From Heligmosomoides polygyrus polygyrus (taxonomy: Eukaryota; Nematoda; Chromadorea; Rhabditida; Heligmosomidae): a stretch of DNA of 64,000 nucleotides. The stretch spans positions 63,398,643 through 63,462,642 of the forward strand of contig OX377202.1 in assembly GCA_947396885.1 (NCBI GenBank), in the 5' to 3' direction. Position 1 is the stretch's first letter; each line of letters begins with the position of its first letter. Under the pieces are notes generated by a model. That model saw only the letters and a program-made list of their open reading frames with translations, did not search any database and was not told where the DNA came from. Made by a program: the position numbers and the translations under genes. Shown in pieces: positions 21,696-31,689 of the stretch.

Positions 21696-23048
21696 ATGGG
21701 AAGGACGAGTACGGAGAGGCTGCTAAAATCTCAGGGCCTAACCAGGCTGCGCAAATTGAGAAGGACTAGGATGACGATCTGTACTTACAACGCCCGCACG
21801 CTTGCATCGGAAGCATCCGTCGAGGACCTGATGACGCAAGCCAGGAAGATCAAGTACGACCTCATCGGACTGACCGAGACGAGAAGACACCACCCCCTGC
21901 ACGCCGCCTACGACTCCGGAGAAGAACTGTTCCTCGGAACATGCGACAGCAGAGGAGTAGGCGGCGTTGGTGTCCTCGTCAACACGCACTTGGCCATGAA
22001 CATCGATTCGTACGAGTCTCTGACAAGCCGAATCGGACGTCTGCGACTGAAGCGATGTGGTTCCGTGCCAGCTTTGACTGTATTCGTCGCGTATGCCCCA
22101 ACATCCGACTACGACGACGAAGAGGTCGAAGCCTTCTACGTGGAGCTGGAGAAGTTCTATAAGGAAGATCACACCTTCTACAAGGTGATCGTCGGCGACT
22201 TCAACGCCAAAATCGGACCGCGAAGGTCGCCGGAAGAACTTCACATCGGAACCCACGGTTTGGAGTGGAACGAGCAAGGTGAAAGGCTGTCTGAGTTTAT
22301 CATGTCGACCAAGACCATCCATGGAAACTCGCAGTTCCAGAAGCCTCCCTCCCTACGATGGACCTGGGAATCTCCCGGTGGCCAGTTCCACAACGAGATC
22401 GACCACATCATCTTCAACCGCAAATATTGCCTGACCGACGTCTCCGTTGTCCCCAAGTTCTACACGGGATCGGACCACCGCCTCCTTCGCGCAAGGTTCC
22501 GCTTTTCGCGTCAAGGAGAGAAGGCCGCGAAGTTCAAGAAGAGGAGTCCCAGAACGACCATCAACTGGGACCTCTACACCTCTCTTGCCGGTCTTTGGGA
22601 AGATGTCGTCATGGACAACGTCGACGAGGAATACGACCGCTTCGTGCACCATCTCCACGATAGTGCTAAGGGAGCCGAGAGCTTGAAGACCACCAAGAGA
22701 CGTCTGTCTCCGGAAACTCTCGAGCTGATACGCCAGCGTGGAGCAGCACGAGCGTCAGGCAACTACCAACTGACGTCCGAGCTTGCGAAGCTATGCAGAG
22801 AGGCGATAAAGGAGGATCTTAAGGAGAGAAGGGCGGAAGTGTTGGCTGAAGCTGCAGAGGCAGGGTTGAGCATCCGCAATGCCCGCCGGAACTTCGCCAA
22901 CGTCGGAGTGCAAGGTTCCATCTCAGTGGAAGACCAGCAGAACCGTCTTGCTGTACAAGAAGGGAGACGTGCACGACATTGGCAACTATCGCCCGATCTG
23001 CCTGCTGTCCGTAGTCTACAAGCTGTTCACTCGAGTTATCCTGAATAG
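21696..23048 (+). CDS. RTE-A copy 2 endonuclease frame, ends out of frame
   Basis: It starts [10 protein letters not shown] like copy 1, and the endonuclease motifs are complete: [31 protein letters not shown] and SDHRLL. The linker continues to RNARRNFAN at about residue 402 and is then joined directly to reverse transcriptase sequence in the wrong frame, ending in 48 unrelated residues. Compared with copy 1, the linker and the TAPGPDRIR entry region of the polymerase have been deleted. The nicking domain could still fold, but the product would lack reverse transcriptase. Confidence 0.85.
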   Translation: MGRTSTERLLKSQGLTRLRKLRRTRMTICTYNARTLASEASVEDLMTQARKIKYDLIGLTETRRHHPLHAAYDSGEELFLGTCDSRGVGGVGVLVNTHLAMNIDSYESLTSRIGRLRLKRCGSVPALTVFVAYAPTSDYDDEEVEAFYVELEKFYKEDHTFYKVIVGDFNAKIGPRRSPEELHIGTHGLEWNEQGERLSEFIMSTKTIHGNSQFQKPPSLRWTWESPGGQFHNEIDHIIFNRKYCLTDVSVVPKFYTGSDHRLLRARFRFSRQGEKAAKFKKRSPRTTINWDLYTSLAGLWEDVVMDNVDEEYDRFVHHLHDSAKGAESLKTTKRRLSPETLELIRQRGAARASGNYQLTSELAKLCREAIKEDLKERRAEVLAEAAEAGLSIRNARRNFANVGVQGSISVEDQQNRLAVQEGRRARHWQLSPDLPAVRSLQAVHSSYPE

Positions 23049-24306
23049 GATTAGCAGAACGCTGGACGAAGGACAGCCATGCGAGCAAGCAGGATTTCGG
23101 AGAGGATTCAGCACGATCGACCACATACACACCATTACGAAGCTCATCGAAGTGTCGCGAGAGTACAAGCTGCCGCTGTGCCTTACGTTCATCGACCTGA
23201 AGAAGGCATTCGACTCTGTCGAAACTGAAGCGGTCATCGAAGCCCTGCTCACTCAGGGCGTTCCTACTCAGTATATCAGAGTCCTTCGAGAGCTGTACAG
23301 TGGATTCACGGCCAAGATCTCACCATTCTACAACGACGTCGTCGTCGACGTGAAGAGAGGGGTTCGGCAAGGGGATACCATATCCCCGAAGCTCTTCAGC
23401 GCCACTCTCGAAAACGTCATGCGCGAACTAGAATGGGAAGACATGGGAGTGAAGGTCGACGGCCGGCAACTACATCATCTTCGCTTCGCTGACGACATCG
23501 TGCTCATAACGCCGAGCATTAGCCAGGCGGAGCGAATGCTGGCCGACTTCGATCGTGTATGTGGGAACGTTGGACTGCAGCTGAATCTTACGAAGACGAT
23601 GTTCATGAGGAACGGATGGGTTTCTGATGCCCCATTCTCGCTCAACGGAACGAACATCTCCGAATGCTCCAGCTATTTGTATCTGGGTCGCGAAGTCAAC
23701 ATGGCCAACGACCTAGCACCAGAGCTGAGCAGGAGGAAAAGATCGGCTTGGGGAGCTTTCAAGAGCGTCGAAGAAGTCGCGAAGAAGACGAAGAACGTCC
23801 GACTCCGTGCCCACCTATTCGACTCCACTGTTCTTCCTGCCCTAACATACGCCTCAGAGACCTGGGCTATACGAAAGCAGGATGAACACGCGATCAGCGT
23901 CGCGCAGCGTGGAATCGAGAGGACGATGCTCGGAGTGAAACGACTCACGCAAGTGAGAGAAGGCCTCCGGAGTTCCGAGCTTCGCCGACGCTCGAAGATC
24001 AGAGACGCTGTCGCGTGGGCCAAGTTGTCGAAAATTAGGTGGGCCGGCCACGTAATGCGCTTCGCAGACACCCGCTGGACGAGAGCCGTCACCGACTGGA
24101 TTCCGCGGGATGTCAAAAGAACACCAGGACGCCCACCAACGCGTTAGTCGGACTTCTTCGTGAAAGCCCTGAACGACCGATATGACGCTCTTCGTGTCCC
24201 TCGAGCGAGGAGGATCCATTGGACCACTCTGGCACGCGACAGGGACGAATGGAGACGCTGCTGGCACCCGCTCGAGCAATTCGATGATCAACGGGACGAC
24301 AGGTGA
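22879..24306 (+). pseudogene. RTE-A copy 2 reverse transcriptase frame
   Basis: After the deletion the polymerase reads [83 protein letters not shown] (catalytic Asp pair) and [11 protein letters not shown]. The C-terminal part has TYASETWAI and [15 protein letters not shown] at 24145-24147 replaces the tryptophan codon present in copy 4 (TRWSD) and truncates the frame. Beyond it the frame continues to the true stop at 24304-24306. Its start codon is chance; the domain was originally fused to the endonuclease. Confidence 0.85.
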
Positions 24307-24373
24307 TACAGGTGATAATCAGTGCCAGTCATTTTCCTCAGACTGTTGTGGAGCACTCCTTCGGCCATAGTAC

Positions 24374-24692
24374 CCGCGTCTCCCACCCCCTTCCCCCACC
24401 CCGATCGGTTAAATCTGGGAGAAAACCACCGGTCAGGCGATCGATAATATCGATCGATACTGGCCTCCACATTAAAACTTTCCACCTGATGTGGAGCACT
24501 CCTTCGACCATAATATTCGCGTGTCTCCCACTCCCTCCCCACCCCGATCGGTTAAATCTGGAAGAAAACCGCCGCCGTGTCTCTCACCCTCTCCCCACCC
24601 CGATCAGTTAAAACTGGAAGAAAACCATCGGCGTGTCTCCCACCCCCCCCCCTCTCCACTCTGATCGATTAAATCTGGGAGAAAACCACCGG
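24374..24692 (+). repeat. degenerate tandem repeat
   Basis: About four units carry CCCCACCCCGATCGGTTAAA followed by TCTGGRAGAAAACC, at irregular 60-140 bp spacing. Related units in reverse orientation lie at 12530-12720. Confidence 0.75.
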
Positions 24693-24710
24693 TTGGGACC
24701 TCGATTTGCC

Positions 24711-25040
24711 CCAGGGCTGAAGTTCCGTGCCGCTTGAACGACACCCACAGAAAACCGTTAACGTTGATCGATATCGATTACTCGACTTCCGATTCGTGTT
24801 CAGCGACCTCGATTAGCCCAGCGCTGAAGTTTCGTGCCGCTTGAACGACATCGACGATATCGATCTATATCGATTGTCTTCCCTGCTGTGAAGGCCTTCC
24901 GTCGATGATCATCTAAATGCCCAGGCACGGTTGCTGACGTTTTCGGCACGTCTACGGCTCACAATGCACGGTCGCCGACGTGTTCGGTACGTCTACGGCT
25001 CGCCTGGCACGGTAGCCGACATGTTCTGCTCGTCTACTGA
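24711..25040 (+). repeat. two further short tandem repeats
   Basis: CTGAAGTTCCGTGCCGCTTG plus AACGAC is duplicated (24718 and 24821 regions). Three ~50 bp units with GACGTGTTCGGTACGTCTAC-type sequence follow at 24917-25035. ATCGATATCGAT stretches lie between. Confidence 0.7.
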
Positions 25041-25107
25041 GTCGCCAGGCACGTAGAAGCTGTCCGCTGGGTATTTTCCGCTAATTTCTCGCCTTAATTT
25101 GTGCCCC

Positions 25108-25404
25108 AAGGGCGCGTGTAGCGCAGTCGGCGGAGACGCCACTGTCGCGTGCACCCGATACCAGGTTCCTGGTTCGGATTTCCCGCCCAGGCCAACCAAG
25201 CCTTCCATCCCTCCGGGGTCGGTGAATTGGTACCAGACGTGTCTGGGAAGGATAGAGCGCTGACTTGTTCGTCGACTGGCCACCGCAAGTCATTGTATGG
25301 CCAAATACGCATTCATGTCGCCTCCACGACATCCCGTAGAAGTAGAATGCGCTGGCGCATCCCAGAGGGGATTGAGTAACGCCGTCCTTTATCCTTTTAT
25401 CCTT
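25108..25404 (+). repeat. tRNA-derived SINE with 14 bp target duplication
   Basis: The best copy in the window is 297 bp and is bounded by perfect TTAATTTGTGCCCC (25094-25107 and 25405-25418). An A-box-like TAGCGCAGTCGGCGG and a B-box-like GGTTCGGATT support an RNA polymerase III promoter derived from a tRNA. The tail is made of TTTATCC-like units. It is a SINE rather than a tRNA gene: there is no cloverleaf acceptor pairing or anticodon arm that I can draw. Confidence 0.9.
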
Positions 25405-25419
25405 TTAATTTGTGCCCCG

Positions 25420-26090
25420 TAATTTCCCCTATTTTATGACTCATCGCCGATCGATAGTGTGACTCATCGCTTAGCGGATTATTATATAGTATGATTATAA
25501 GACGTGTTTGATCAAATAGCGGGGGAAACTATCATACACGTTTGTAAAAATGCTTGAAGGCAAAAAACTGCTATGGTGACATTGATGACACCTCTTGATG
25601 TTTTCTCTTCGGCCCGATGAAGAAAGTTATGAAAAGGGTCAGGCCGCTTAGCGTGGAGTTCAATATAACCCGGACAGACAACCTACTGAAGATTCTTTCG
25701 CAGACTTACCGCATGTTTTGTGTCCCTCGATTTTCAAAGTATGAAATACTCATGGCATAAGGCAGGTTAGATTGATGATCATCCAGGTGTATTTGTCACT
25801 CCTAGTGAATATTTGTTTATCTTGCTACAACCGACTGTTTTGTTGCTGGTTCTAGAGAGGCTGCATGTATAAAATGTGCAGAGTGTGACTAACATGTCTG
25901 CTTCACGCATTTTTTGTTTTGTTCCATGAACTCCAAGGTTGTTAGAAACACCTCTAGTTATTCAATATTTATTTGTACTTTATTTGTGCAAAATAATAAA
26001 TAAAAATATCGCCATAGCAGTTTTTTGCCTTCAAACATTTTTGCAAACGTATGTGATGGTTTCCCGGCTGTTTAATCAAACACGTCTTAA
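25420..26090. other. no recognisable gene
   Basis: AT-rich. The text CTTGAAGGCAAAAAACTGCT near 25553 is partly mirrored as AGCAGTTTTTTGCCTTCAAA near 26017, suggesting the outer arms of an unassigned ~0.5 kb inverted-repeat element (about 25480-26090). Confidence 0.45.
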
Positions 26091-26094
26091 CTTC

Positions 26095-26260
26095 TTCGTC
26101 TTGTCCCGCTTAGCTGCGGCGTCCGCTTTCCTGGAATGTTGGCGCCACATTTCCCAATCAAATATCTGATTATGGTGCAGCCTAGCCATCTTCAAGTCCT
26201 GATGCAGCGTATCAATCCACCGCTGTTTTGGTCGCCCACTTTCATTTGCATTTCATTAGC
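26095..26260 (-). pseudogene. RTE-B LINE 3' end fragment
   Basis: The minus strand encodes a decayed match to the last ~50 residues of the intact LINE at 46715-49850: QRWIDTLHQDLKMA, then WRQHSRKADAAAKRDK against WRHQTRRADPATKRDK. 5'-truncated, no target duplication found. Confidence 0.75.
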
Positions 26261-26620
26261 TCACCGCGTCTTCCCGTAGTGGTCGACCATTTTGAAAAAA
26301 AATGGGTCGCACAAGCCTCACCTACATATCCGTACCGCTGTAGCTTACGACTAGTCTCTTCTTAAGCTACACCGTTGTACTCTAGTGTACTCTAAAAACC
26401 TTGGGCTGTCTATAAAATTCTCGAGTTGTAGCCGGAAAGATTCAAACTTGATAAAGTTATTTCGCTCCGAATACGCCCGCGCATACAATTCGCGAGCGGT
26501 CACCCCACTCGATTGATAGGTTCGATCTTACATGCATTGTTCGCGCACTAAAGTCTCGCAGGGACAAATTGGAGCAATTCCTCAGTAGGGTGGCTGGAAA
26601 TTTCTGATAAAATTTTCTAA
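26261..26620. repeat. dispersed non-coding repeat X, copy 1
   Basis: Blocks such as GTCTTCCCGTAGTGGTCGAC, GTTGTAGCCGGAAAGATTCA and TTGATAGGTTCGATCTTACA recur with changes at 32020-32260 and 32680-33060. No protein is encoded. The family is not recognised. Confidence 0.6.
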
Positions 26621-26659
26621 ACGGTTTGAAATAGGCTTTACATTTTCCAGTAATGGAAG

Positions 26660-27890
26660 ATAGAAACGGAGTGAGCATGCTTTCGCCCTCCTTCCTATTG
26701 ACTTGGGGGACCTCGCCGCAATGTACAGCGCCTCGAGAGTTCGGCGCGCCGAAATTTCATCTTCAGGCGCAAGGTTCTTGACCTCCACGTCGAAACAGCT
26801 GTTCGCGTGCCGCCGCACCCTGTGCTCACCCAAGGGAGTAGAGACATGCGGACATGCGCTACCCGTCCAAGTGTTCCTTGATCCTTACGCAAAAGGGTCT
26901 ACCTGTTTCCCCCACATACTCCTCTCCGCACTCCATACATCTGATCAAGTACACCTCACCAGACGTCATCAGCCTTCCCAAAAGGACAAACAACACATGA
27001 TGGTGTTGTGCATAGGCGGTCATACAAACGGTTCCGGACCACCTGCTTCTTAAGGTTGTTAGGTTGCCACCATCTCACATCGTCTTGCAGCTCAGCCTTC
27101 CTAACGCAGCCAAGTATGGCTGCGGTCAGAGCGTCCGAAAGGACGGGACACAGAATGTCACTTTTGACAGCTCTCGCTGCGTTTCCTCAGCGGTTCTTGG
27201 CAGTCGTTTCCGCCCACTAGCCTTGCCAGTGGGACCATACCCATTTTGAATCGCGATGCGGTGCGCCATATTCACAGAGAAGGCCCTTTCCACAGCTTCA
27301 GAAGAAACCGCTCGAGCAGTGTGGAACATTCTGAACAACGGTTCTTTTCATACTCAATGGGTGAGCCGATGCGCACTGAACAAAGATGTTCTTGCTTGCA
27401 TTGCTTGCCGGCTTCCGGTACCACCTGGTTCGATAAATCCCGTCGGAAAGATGAGCCTGCACATTGAGGAATGCGAGCCAGGCATCCTGCGGTTTCTCCG
27501 GGTAAATTTAATATGCGTTGACTGCCGGCTAAGTAACTCAAAGCATTTATCCATTTAGAGTTGAGTGGGACAAACGATAAAGCAATTGTCAACGCATATT
27601 AAATTACACCGCATATACACCGGCAGATGGTGGGCATTCGATCTAGCACAGGAGCCACCCCGTTTGACATGAATGCAATCGCGAGAACTGGAGCTAGTTT
27701 TTGGCCCATGGCAAGGCCTCTTATCTGCTTGTGATACTCACCCGACCACCTAAACCCGTTACATTGCAGACACTCATTGACGAGCCCACTTGCAGTACAG
27801 ATAGACCGTACATGTTTACGCTGTTGTGGTGTTCATTTAGAATTTTCAGAACTGCCTCCAATGCGCATTTGTTTTAGACGTTAGTGAGTG
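26660..27890 (-). pseudogene. Penelope-like retroelement: RT plus GIY-YIG endonuclease, inactivated
   Basis: Read on the minus strand through several frameshifts, the order is LEAVLKILNEHHNSVNMYGLS, ECLQCNGFRWSGEYHKQIRG, GLAMGQKLAPVLAIAFM (~27722-27669), a degenerate catalytic site, CFELLSRQSTHIKFTR, a HTH-like NGYGPTGKASGRKRLP linker, CVVCPFGKADD, then the GIY-YIG block YLIRCMECGEEYVGETGRP and RIKEHLDG, and DEISARRTLEALYI at the C-terminus. This is the Penelope-like layout: reverse transcriptase then GIY-YIG nuclease. The YxDD site reads CVDN, so even the corrected frame would lack one catalytic aspartate. The 5' part is missing beyond ~27890. Confidence 0.85.
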
Positions 27891-27984
27891 TGATACGGTG
27901 GCTGATGAAGTTTATAGAGGTAAGAAGGTATTTAAAACTAGAACGCTATAATATGTTATTTTGCAGTAGAGATAGACCGTACAT

Positions 27985-28165
27985 GTCCACATCTAAGGTT
28001 AGTCATGTTTTCGACTTTTTACGGTTTCGTAGTCTTTTAGATGGACTCCTGCAGAATGAAATGGCATTTGGAATGGTAGTTTCTCAAACGATTTCGACTT
28101 TTCCAGGCTCTGAAGAAGGCGACGACGCCGAAACGTAAGCCGCAATAAAAAGTTGTACCAATCTT
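27985..28165 (+). repeat. Penelope-like terminal repeat with hammerhead-like core
   Basis: The core CTGAAGA-A-GGCG-ACGA-CGCC-GAAA spans 28110-28133 and is followed by GCAATAAAAAGTTGTACCAA, a 3' signature shared with 29443 and 34322. It lies head-to-head with the minus-strand Penelope-like element. A related but more decayed terminal repeat is at 29265-29500. Confidence 0.6.
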
Positions 28166-28434
28166 GGCTACGCTGAACAAACTACTCTTCTAGAGCAACG
28201 AGTCATCAGACAAAGGCGAGATTATGTACACGTAGCAAATTACGCCTAGCGGCAAGGAATGCCTACTACTTACAAAAGAAGTGACCAAGAATCATGTTAT
28301 TTCGGCCTTCTAATTAGATTGTAAACGGTTGTTCAGTTGTTTTCCTAAATTCAATTCTTTCCATTCACAATTGTGGTTTTGTTCTGTCGTCTTTGGTTCT
28401 TTAGAAAACGTGTTTTCAAATTCGGATTATTCGA

Positions 28435-29171
28435 TTGTCCGGTTTTCCAGAACCGCAAAAAATCGAGTTGCATTGCGAGACGATTACAAGGAAAGTTGAA
28501 AGAGTTACTTACAACATTTTTAGAGCGTTACCTACAAATTCAAAAACTCACTTGCTTCTGGCAGTCAAATCATACGTTCGCCCAATATTGGAGTATGGCA
28601 CCACTGTGTTCAATCCTCACCTTAAATGCTGCATACAGAGGCTTGAATCCGTTCCGTTCTGAATCCGTTCAGAATAGCTACACTAGAAAGCTATGTTACG
28701 CTTAAAGCGCTATGACTACACTTCCACTCCATCAGCGCCTGATCGTAATAAAATATTCGAGCTGGAATCGCTTTCTATTCGTAGGAATCAAAACGATCTA
28801 ATTATAATTTTCAAGACGATCACTGTAAAAGTTGCACTTCCACTTAGCTTTACACAGTCCATCATTCTACCACTAGGGGTTGTAGATCTATAATATATTA
28901 TTCTGCGGCCAAAAGTTGGGTGCGTGATTCCTTTTTTACTCAAAGGGCTGGTTCTGATTCTTGATGCTTACCAAAAAACATACTTTGCCATCTTCGTTTA
29001 TCAAATATAAAAAACTCGTTGATATTTATCTTAAGACCCGCTAATTCGCCGTTTCTTACATTTTTGTGTTTATTGCCAATGTGTTGTCTTGTTGGTGTTT
29101 GTTTCGTCGCGTGTTGTCATGCACGTATAAATAAATAAATTTATTAATAAATAGGTAAATAAATAAATAAG
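28435..29171 (+). pseudogene. CR1-like LINE 3' fragment
   Basis: Frames match the C-terminal part of the element at 6395-8083: LAVKSYVRPILEYGTTVFNP, then a frameshift, SEFQNSYTRKL-like text and KIFELESLSIRRNQNDLIII. The 3' end has a CGTG...CACG hairpin (29110-29125) and an AAATAAATAAAT tail. 5'-truncated before the catalytic motifs. Confidence 0.75.
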
Positions 29172-29264
29172 TGGTCTGTGTATATACATATATGTATTAC
29201 CACATACCACAGACCCCAAAATATAGTTAGACACGACCTGAACTACACCGACTGCCTAGCTTGT

Positions 29265-29500
29265 GGTCTCCTCAACCATCGGTTTCTGTGGATCCATCTA
29301 AGGTCGGTTTTTGTAGTAAATTTCTTTTGTTTGCTGAGTAGTACTTTGTCGACTTTTCAGACTTTGTCAAGGAATTTGGTCGTTCAACATTGTAAATGTT
29401 CTGTCTCATTAAGACCCCTGAAAAGGCGATTTTGATGAGACGTCAGTCTACAAATCGGTTTACCAATCTCGTGTAACTAACCAGCCTCAACAGATAACAA
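29265..29500 (+). repeat. decayed Penelope-like terminal repeat
   Basis: CATCTAAGGT, CGACTTTTC, CCCCTGAAAAGGCGAT, CGGTTTACCAATCTCG and AGCCTCAACAGATAACAA occur in the same order as in 27985-28165 and 34320-34385. The hammerhead-like core is no longer paired here. Confidence 0.5.
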
Positions 29501-29572
29501 TTTGACTGCCTTCCTTTAGACGAAGTTGACGCGCTGACGCGTCAAATTGATGCCTACACCATGAATACCATA

Positions 29573-30367
29573 TTAAGCAGGGAAGTCATCATATATAAAC
29601 ACCAGCCAATCAATTTTTGAAACCGCCGCTATCGCTGAATACCCTTGTACAAGCCATGTGCGATCGTCATGAGTATTTATTGCCGTCTATTGCTTCATTA
29701 CTAAGTGAGTTGGTGTCATCAATGGGCAGCAATATCCTCTCCTACACTACTTGCTACAGATCGTACAAGCGACTCGATGGCAGCAACTTCTCGTTGGAGG
29801 AATCCTCTCGCAGTGGACGTCCGCATCCTTCAAAAACCAGCGGTGTTCTGGCCTGTGTGCAGAATAATCCTGCACAGAGCTTGAGGGAAATGAGCAAGGC
29901 TACAAGTACTCCTTTTTCGATTGTTCAAGCGATCCTCGCTAGAGGCGGATACCGAGCTAAGCGTCCCAATACCATTCCTAGGACAACCCTAGGAATGGAG
30001 TGCACTCTTACCGTTGTGCAACAACTCCACCATGCGAATGCAGCACATGGCGAGCTGCGTAGGCTGCGCATCATGTGGCTACACTCTCCAGACCTTAGCC
30101 ACTGTGATTATCAGCCTTTCAGGAGCCTGCAAGCTTTTTGGGCAGGCAAGAGCTTCAACGATCGTAACGACGTCAAGCGCGCCGTGGATGATTGGATCGT
30201 TTTACGTAGTTCTTCGTTCTGGAGAGACGGGATCGCTGCTCTACCTGATCGCTGGAGGAAGGTCGTTGCTACAGATGGCGACTATATAGTGATCGATCGT
30301 TTCTTCTGTTGTTAGTAATTGTTAAATAAAATCAATCAATTCTTGCAAAACTTTCTGCACACCTTAA
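29573..30367 (+). mobile_element. internally deleted mariner element
   Basis: TA dinucleotides (29571-29572 and 30368-30369) flank short ends TTAAGCAGGGAAG and, reversed, TTAAGGTGTGCAGAAAG, a weak terminal inverted repeat. At ~795 bp it is shorter than the usual ~1.3 kb, because the catalytic centre is deleted. Boundaries are tentative. Confidence 0.45.
29617..30315 (+). CDS. mariner-derived 232-residue protein, DNA-binding half fused to C-terminus
   Basis: Residues ~25-125 match the paired helix-turn-helix region of mariner transposases: SNILSYTTCYRSYKRLDGSNFSLEESSRSGRPHPS and SLREMSKATSTPFSIVQAIL. Residues ~155-230 match the C-terminus: LHSPDLSHCDYQPFRSLQ, GKSFNDRNDVKRAVDDWI and FWRDGIAALPDRWRKVV. 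The first catalytic Asp block (TGDE) and most of the second (HDNA.PH) are deleted, and only the third (CDY) remains. The frame is nevertheless open end to end. Such a product could bind ends without cutting. Whether it is expressed is unknown; no promoter or intron is evident. Confidence 0.7.
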   Translation: MKPPLSLNTLVQAMCDRHEYLLPSIASLLSELVSSMGSNILSYTTCYRSYKRLDGSNFSLEESSRSGRPHPSKTSGVLACVQNNPAQSLREMSKATSTPFSIVQAILARGGYRAKRPNTIPRTTLGMECTLTVVQQLHHANAAHGELRRLRIMWLHSPDLSHCDYQPFRSLQAFWAGKSFNDRNDVKRAVDDWIVLRSSSFWRDGIAALPDRWRKVVATDGDYIVIDRFFCC

Positions 30368-30469
30368 TATCAAGTTTTCTTTAAAAATCAAAGAAAGATT
30401 TCTTGAATAATAATGACGTGAGCTAGGAAGACGCTCTTAAGTCCAATCATAACAGTAATGATTTATCCA

Positions 30470-31480
30470 CACAGGTGACAACTGAGATATCTCATCACCA
30501 AACCAATCCCTCGTTTCAAGCTGATCAGTGCTATGATACCTACTGCCGATGTAATGAAATTGATTTTAGAAAAGAGCAGAGATCCGGAGGTCAATAGATT
30601 GGCAAGAATTGTTTTGAGTCGTATACCTCAAAGACTTAAGGAAGCAGTAGGAGCCAACAAACGGAACCAAACCTTGGTGATATCCGTATTGCTAGAAGTC
30701 TATCCTAACATGCCTCCATCAACGACGCAAAACAATTTGGAAGTTAAGATAAGTGAAGTTTCAGCTGTGGTGAACGTGGAATGACGGTCAATCGATGTGT
30801 GTATTGGATGGCCTAATGTGTATTGGATGGCCTAGTGATATAAATCTCCACCCTATTCAAGCTCGTTTGCCTTCGAAATCGCACTGGATTACAGCGCTAT
30901 CAAATGCGTCTCGGTTAAGTAGTAGCGGCCCCGCTAATGTATACATCCGCAGAAGTATGACTTTGGAAGAGAATAAACGTGGCTTTGATTTTAGGCAAAA
31001 GTTCGGAGAGAGGAATAAACTAAGCTTTTGTTCCTGTGTGGTTTACAGATGGGTGCTGAAGCGGATCTTCCTATTATATCTTACGGGTGAAATGAAACTT
31101 CCACTCCTTCAGAAGTGCGCGCTGCCTAGACCTGAGCGGTTTTTTGCTGAATTCCTGAAGTCTTGCTAACAATTTGCTACACGTCCGTTATCTTCTGAAT
31201 ACCCATGATCCTGACTTCCTCTTTATTACTGAAACCTGGCTTTCTGCAAAGATTTCTATGCATCGAAGTAATCGATACTCCCCTACAGAATTCAGCGAAG
31301 CTCAGGAATCGTCGTAGAGGGGTACAGGAAAGGGTACAGGATAGATCGTAAAGTAGGGATTTGGTGTTTAGTAAAGGACATGGTCATTACCTTCCCTGTT
31401 TCTCTCGGCTCTGTTTAAAGTCGCACTTGCTCTGCCTCAAAGGTTCTTATCCTGAAAGCACTTTTTCTTTCAAGATTGTT
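30470..31480 (+). pseudogene. CR1-like LINE 5' part: ORF1-like text and endonuclease start
   Basis: One frame (30533-30784) reads NQTLVISVLLEVYPNMPPS. A second (30795-31169) reads LPSKSHWITALSNASRL and NVYIRRSMTLEENKRGFDF, typical of the accessory domain before the endonuclease in worm CR1-like elements. At ~31187 the frame LLNTHDPDFLFITETWLSAKIS contains the endonuclease ITETWL motif with its catalytic glutamate. Stops follow quickly. It may belong to the same family as the RT fragments at 6395 and 28435. Confidence 0.6.
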
Positions 31481-31689
31481 CTAATATGTCGTCTACCAAA
31501 TTGAACGTGCAGCGAGCGACGATTGCACTTTTGATTGCCTTACTAAACCTTGTTTTCTTCGAAACAATTGATAGCGTTAGATTTTTTGACTTTAATTGCA
31601 CGGAACGTGAATATTGTATGTTAAACGAAAAAAAAGCGATTTTTTTCTGGTCAAAGTGGAGCACATCTAAAACGGCAGCTGTAGCTGAA

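Larger units (their letters stand above)
21194..24316 (+). mobile_element. RTE-A LINE copy 2, exact ends, 10 bp target duplication
   Basis: AATCAGTGCC flanks the element perfectly (21184-21193 and 24317-24326), so it runs from CCACGGATC to the short repeat tail GGTGATACAGGTGAT. The order is a 5' UTR with a UUCG hairpin (21213-21230), endonuclease frame, reverse transcriptase frame and a 3' end only ~10 bp past the stop, as in RTE-type LINEs. An internal deletion near 22900 and a nonsense codon at 24145-24147 make it non-autonomous. The intact duplication points to a recent insertion. Confidence 0.95.

Noticed and set aside
25108..25180. Functional tRNA gene
   Set aside because: The A-box and B-box match, but no cloverleaf or anticodon arm can be drawn, and the unit is flanked by target duplications as a SINE.
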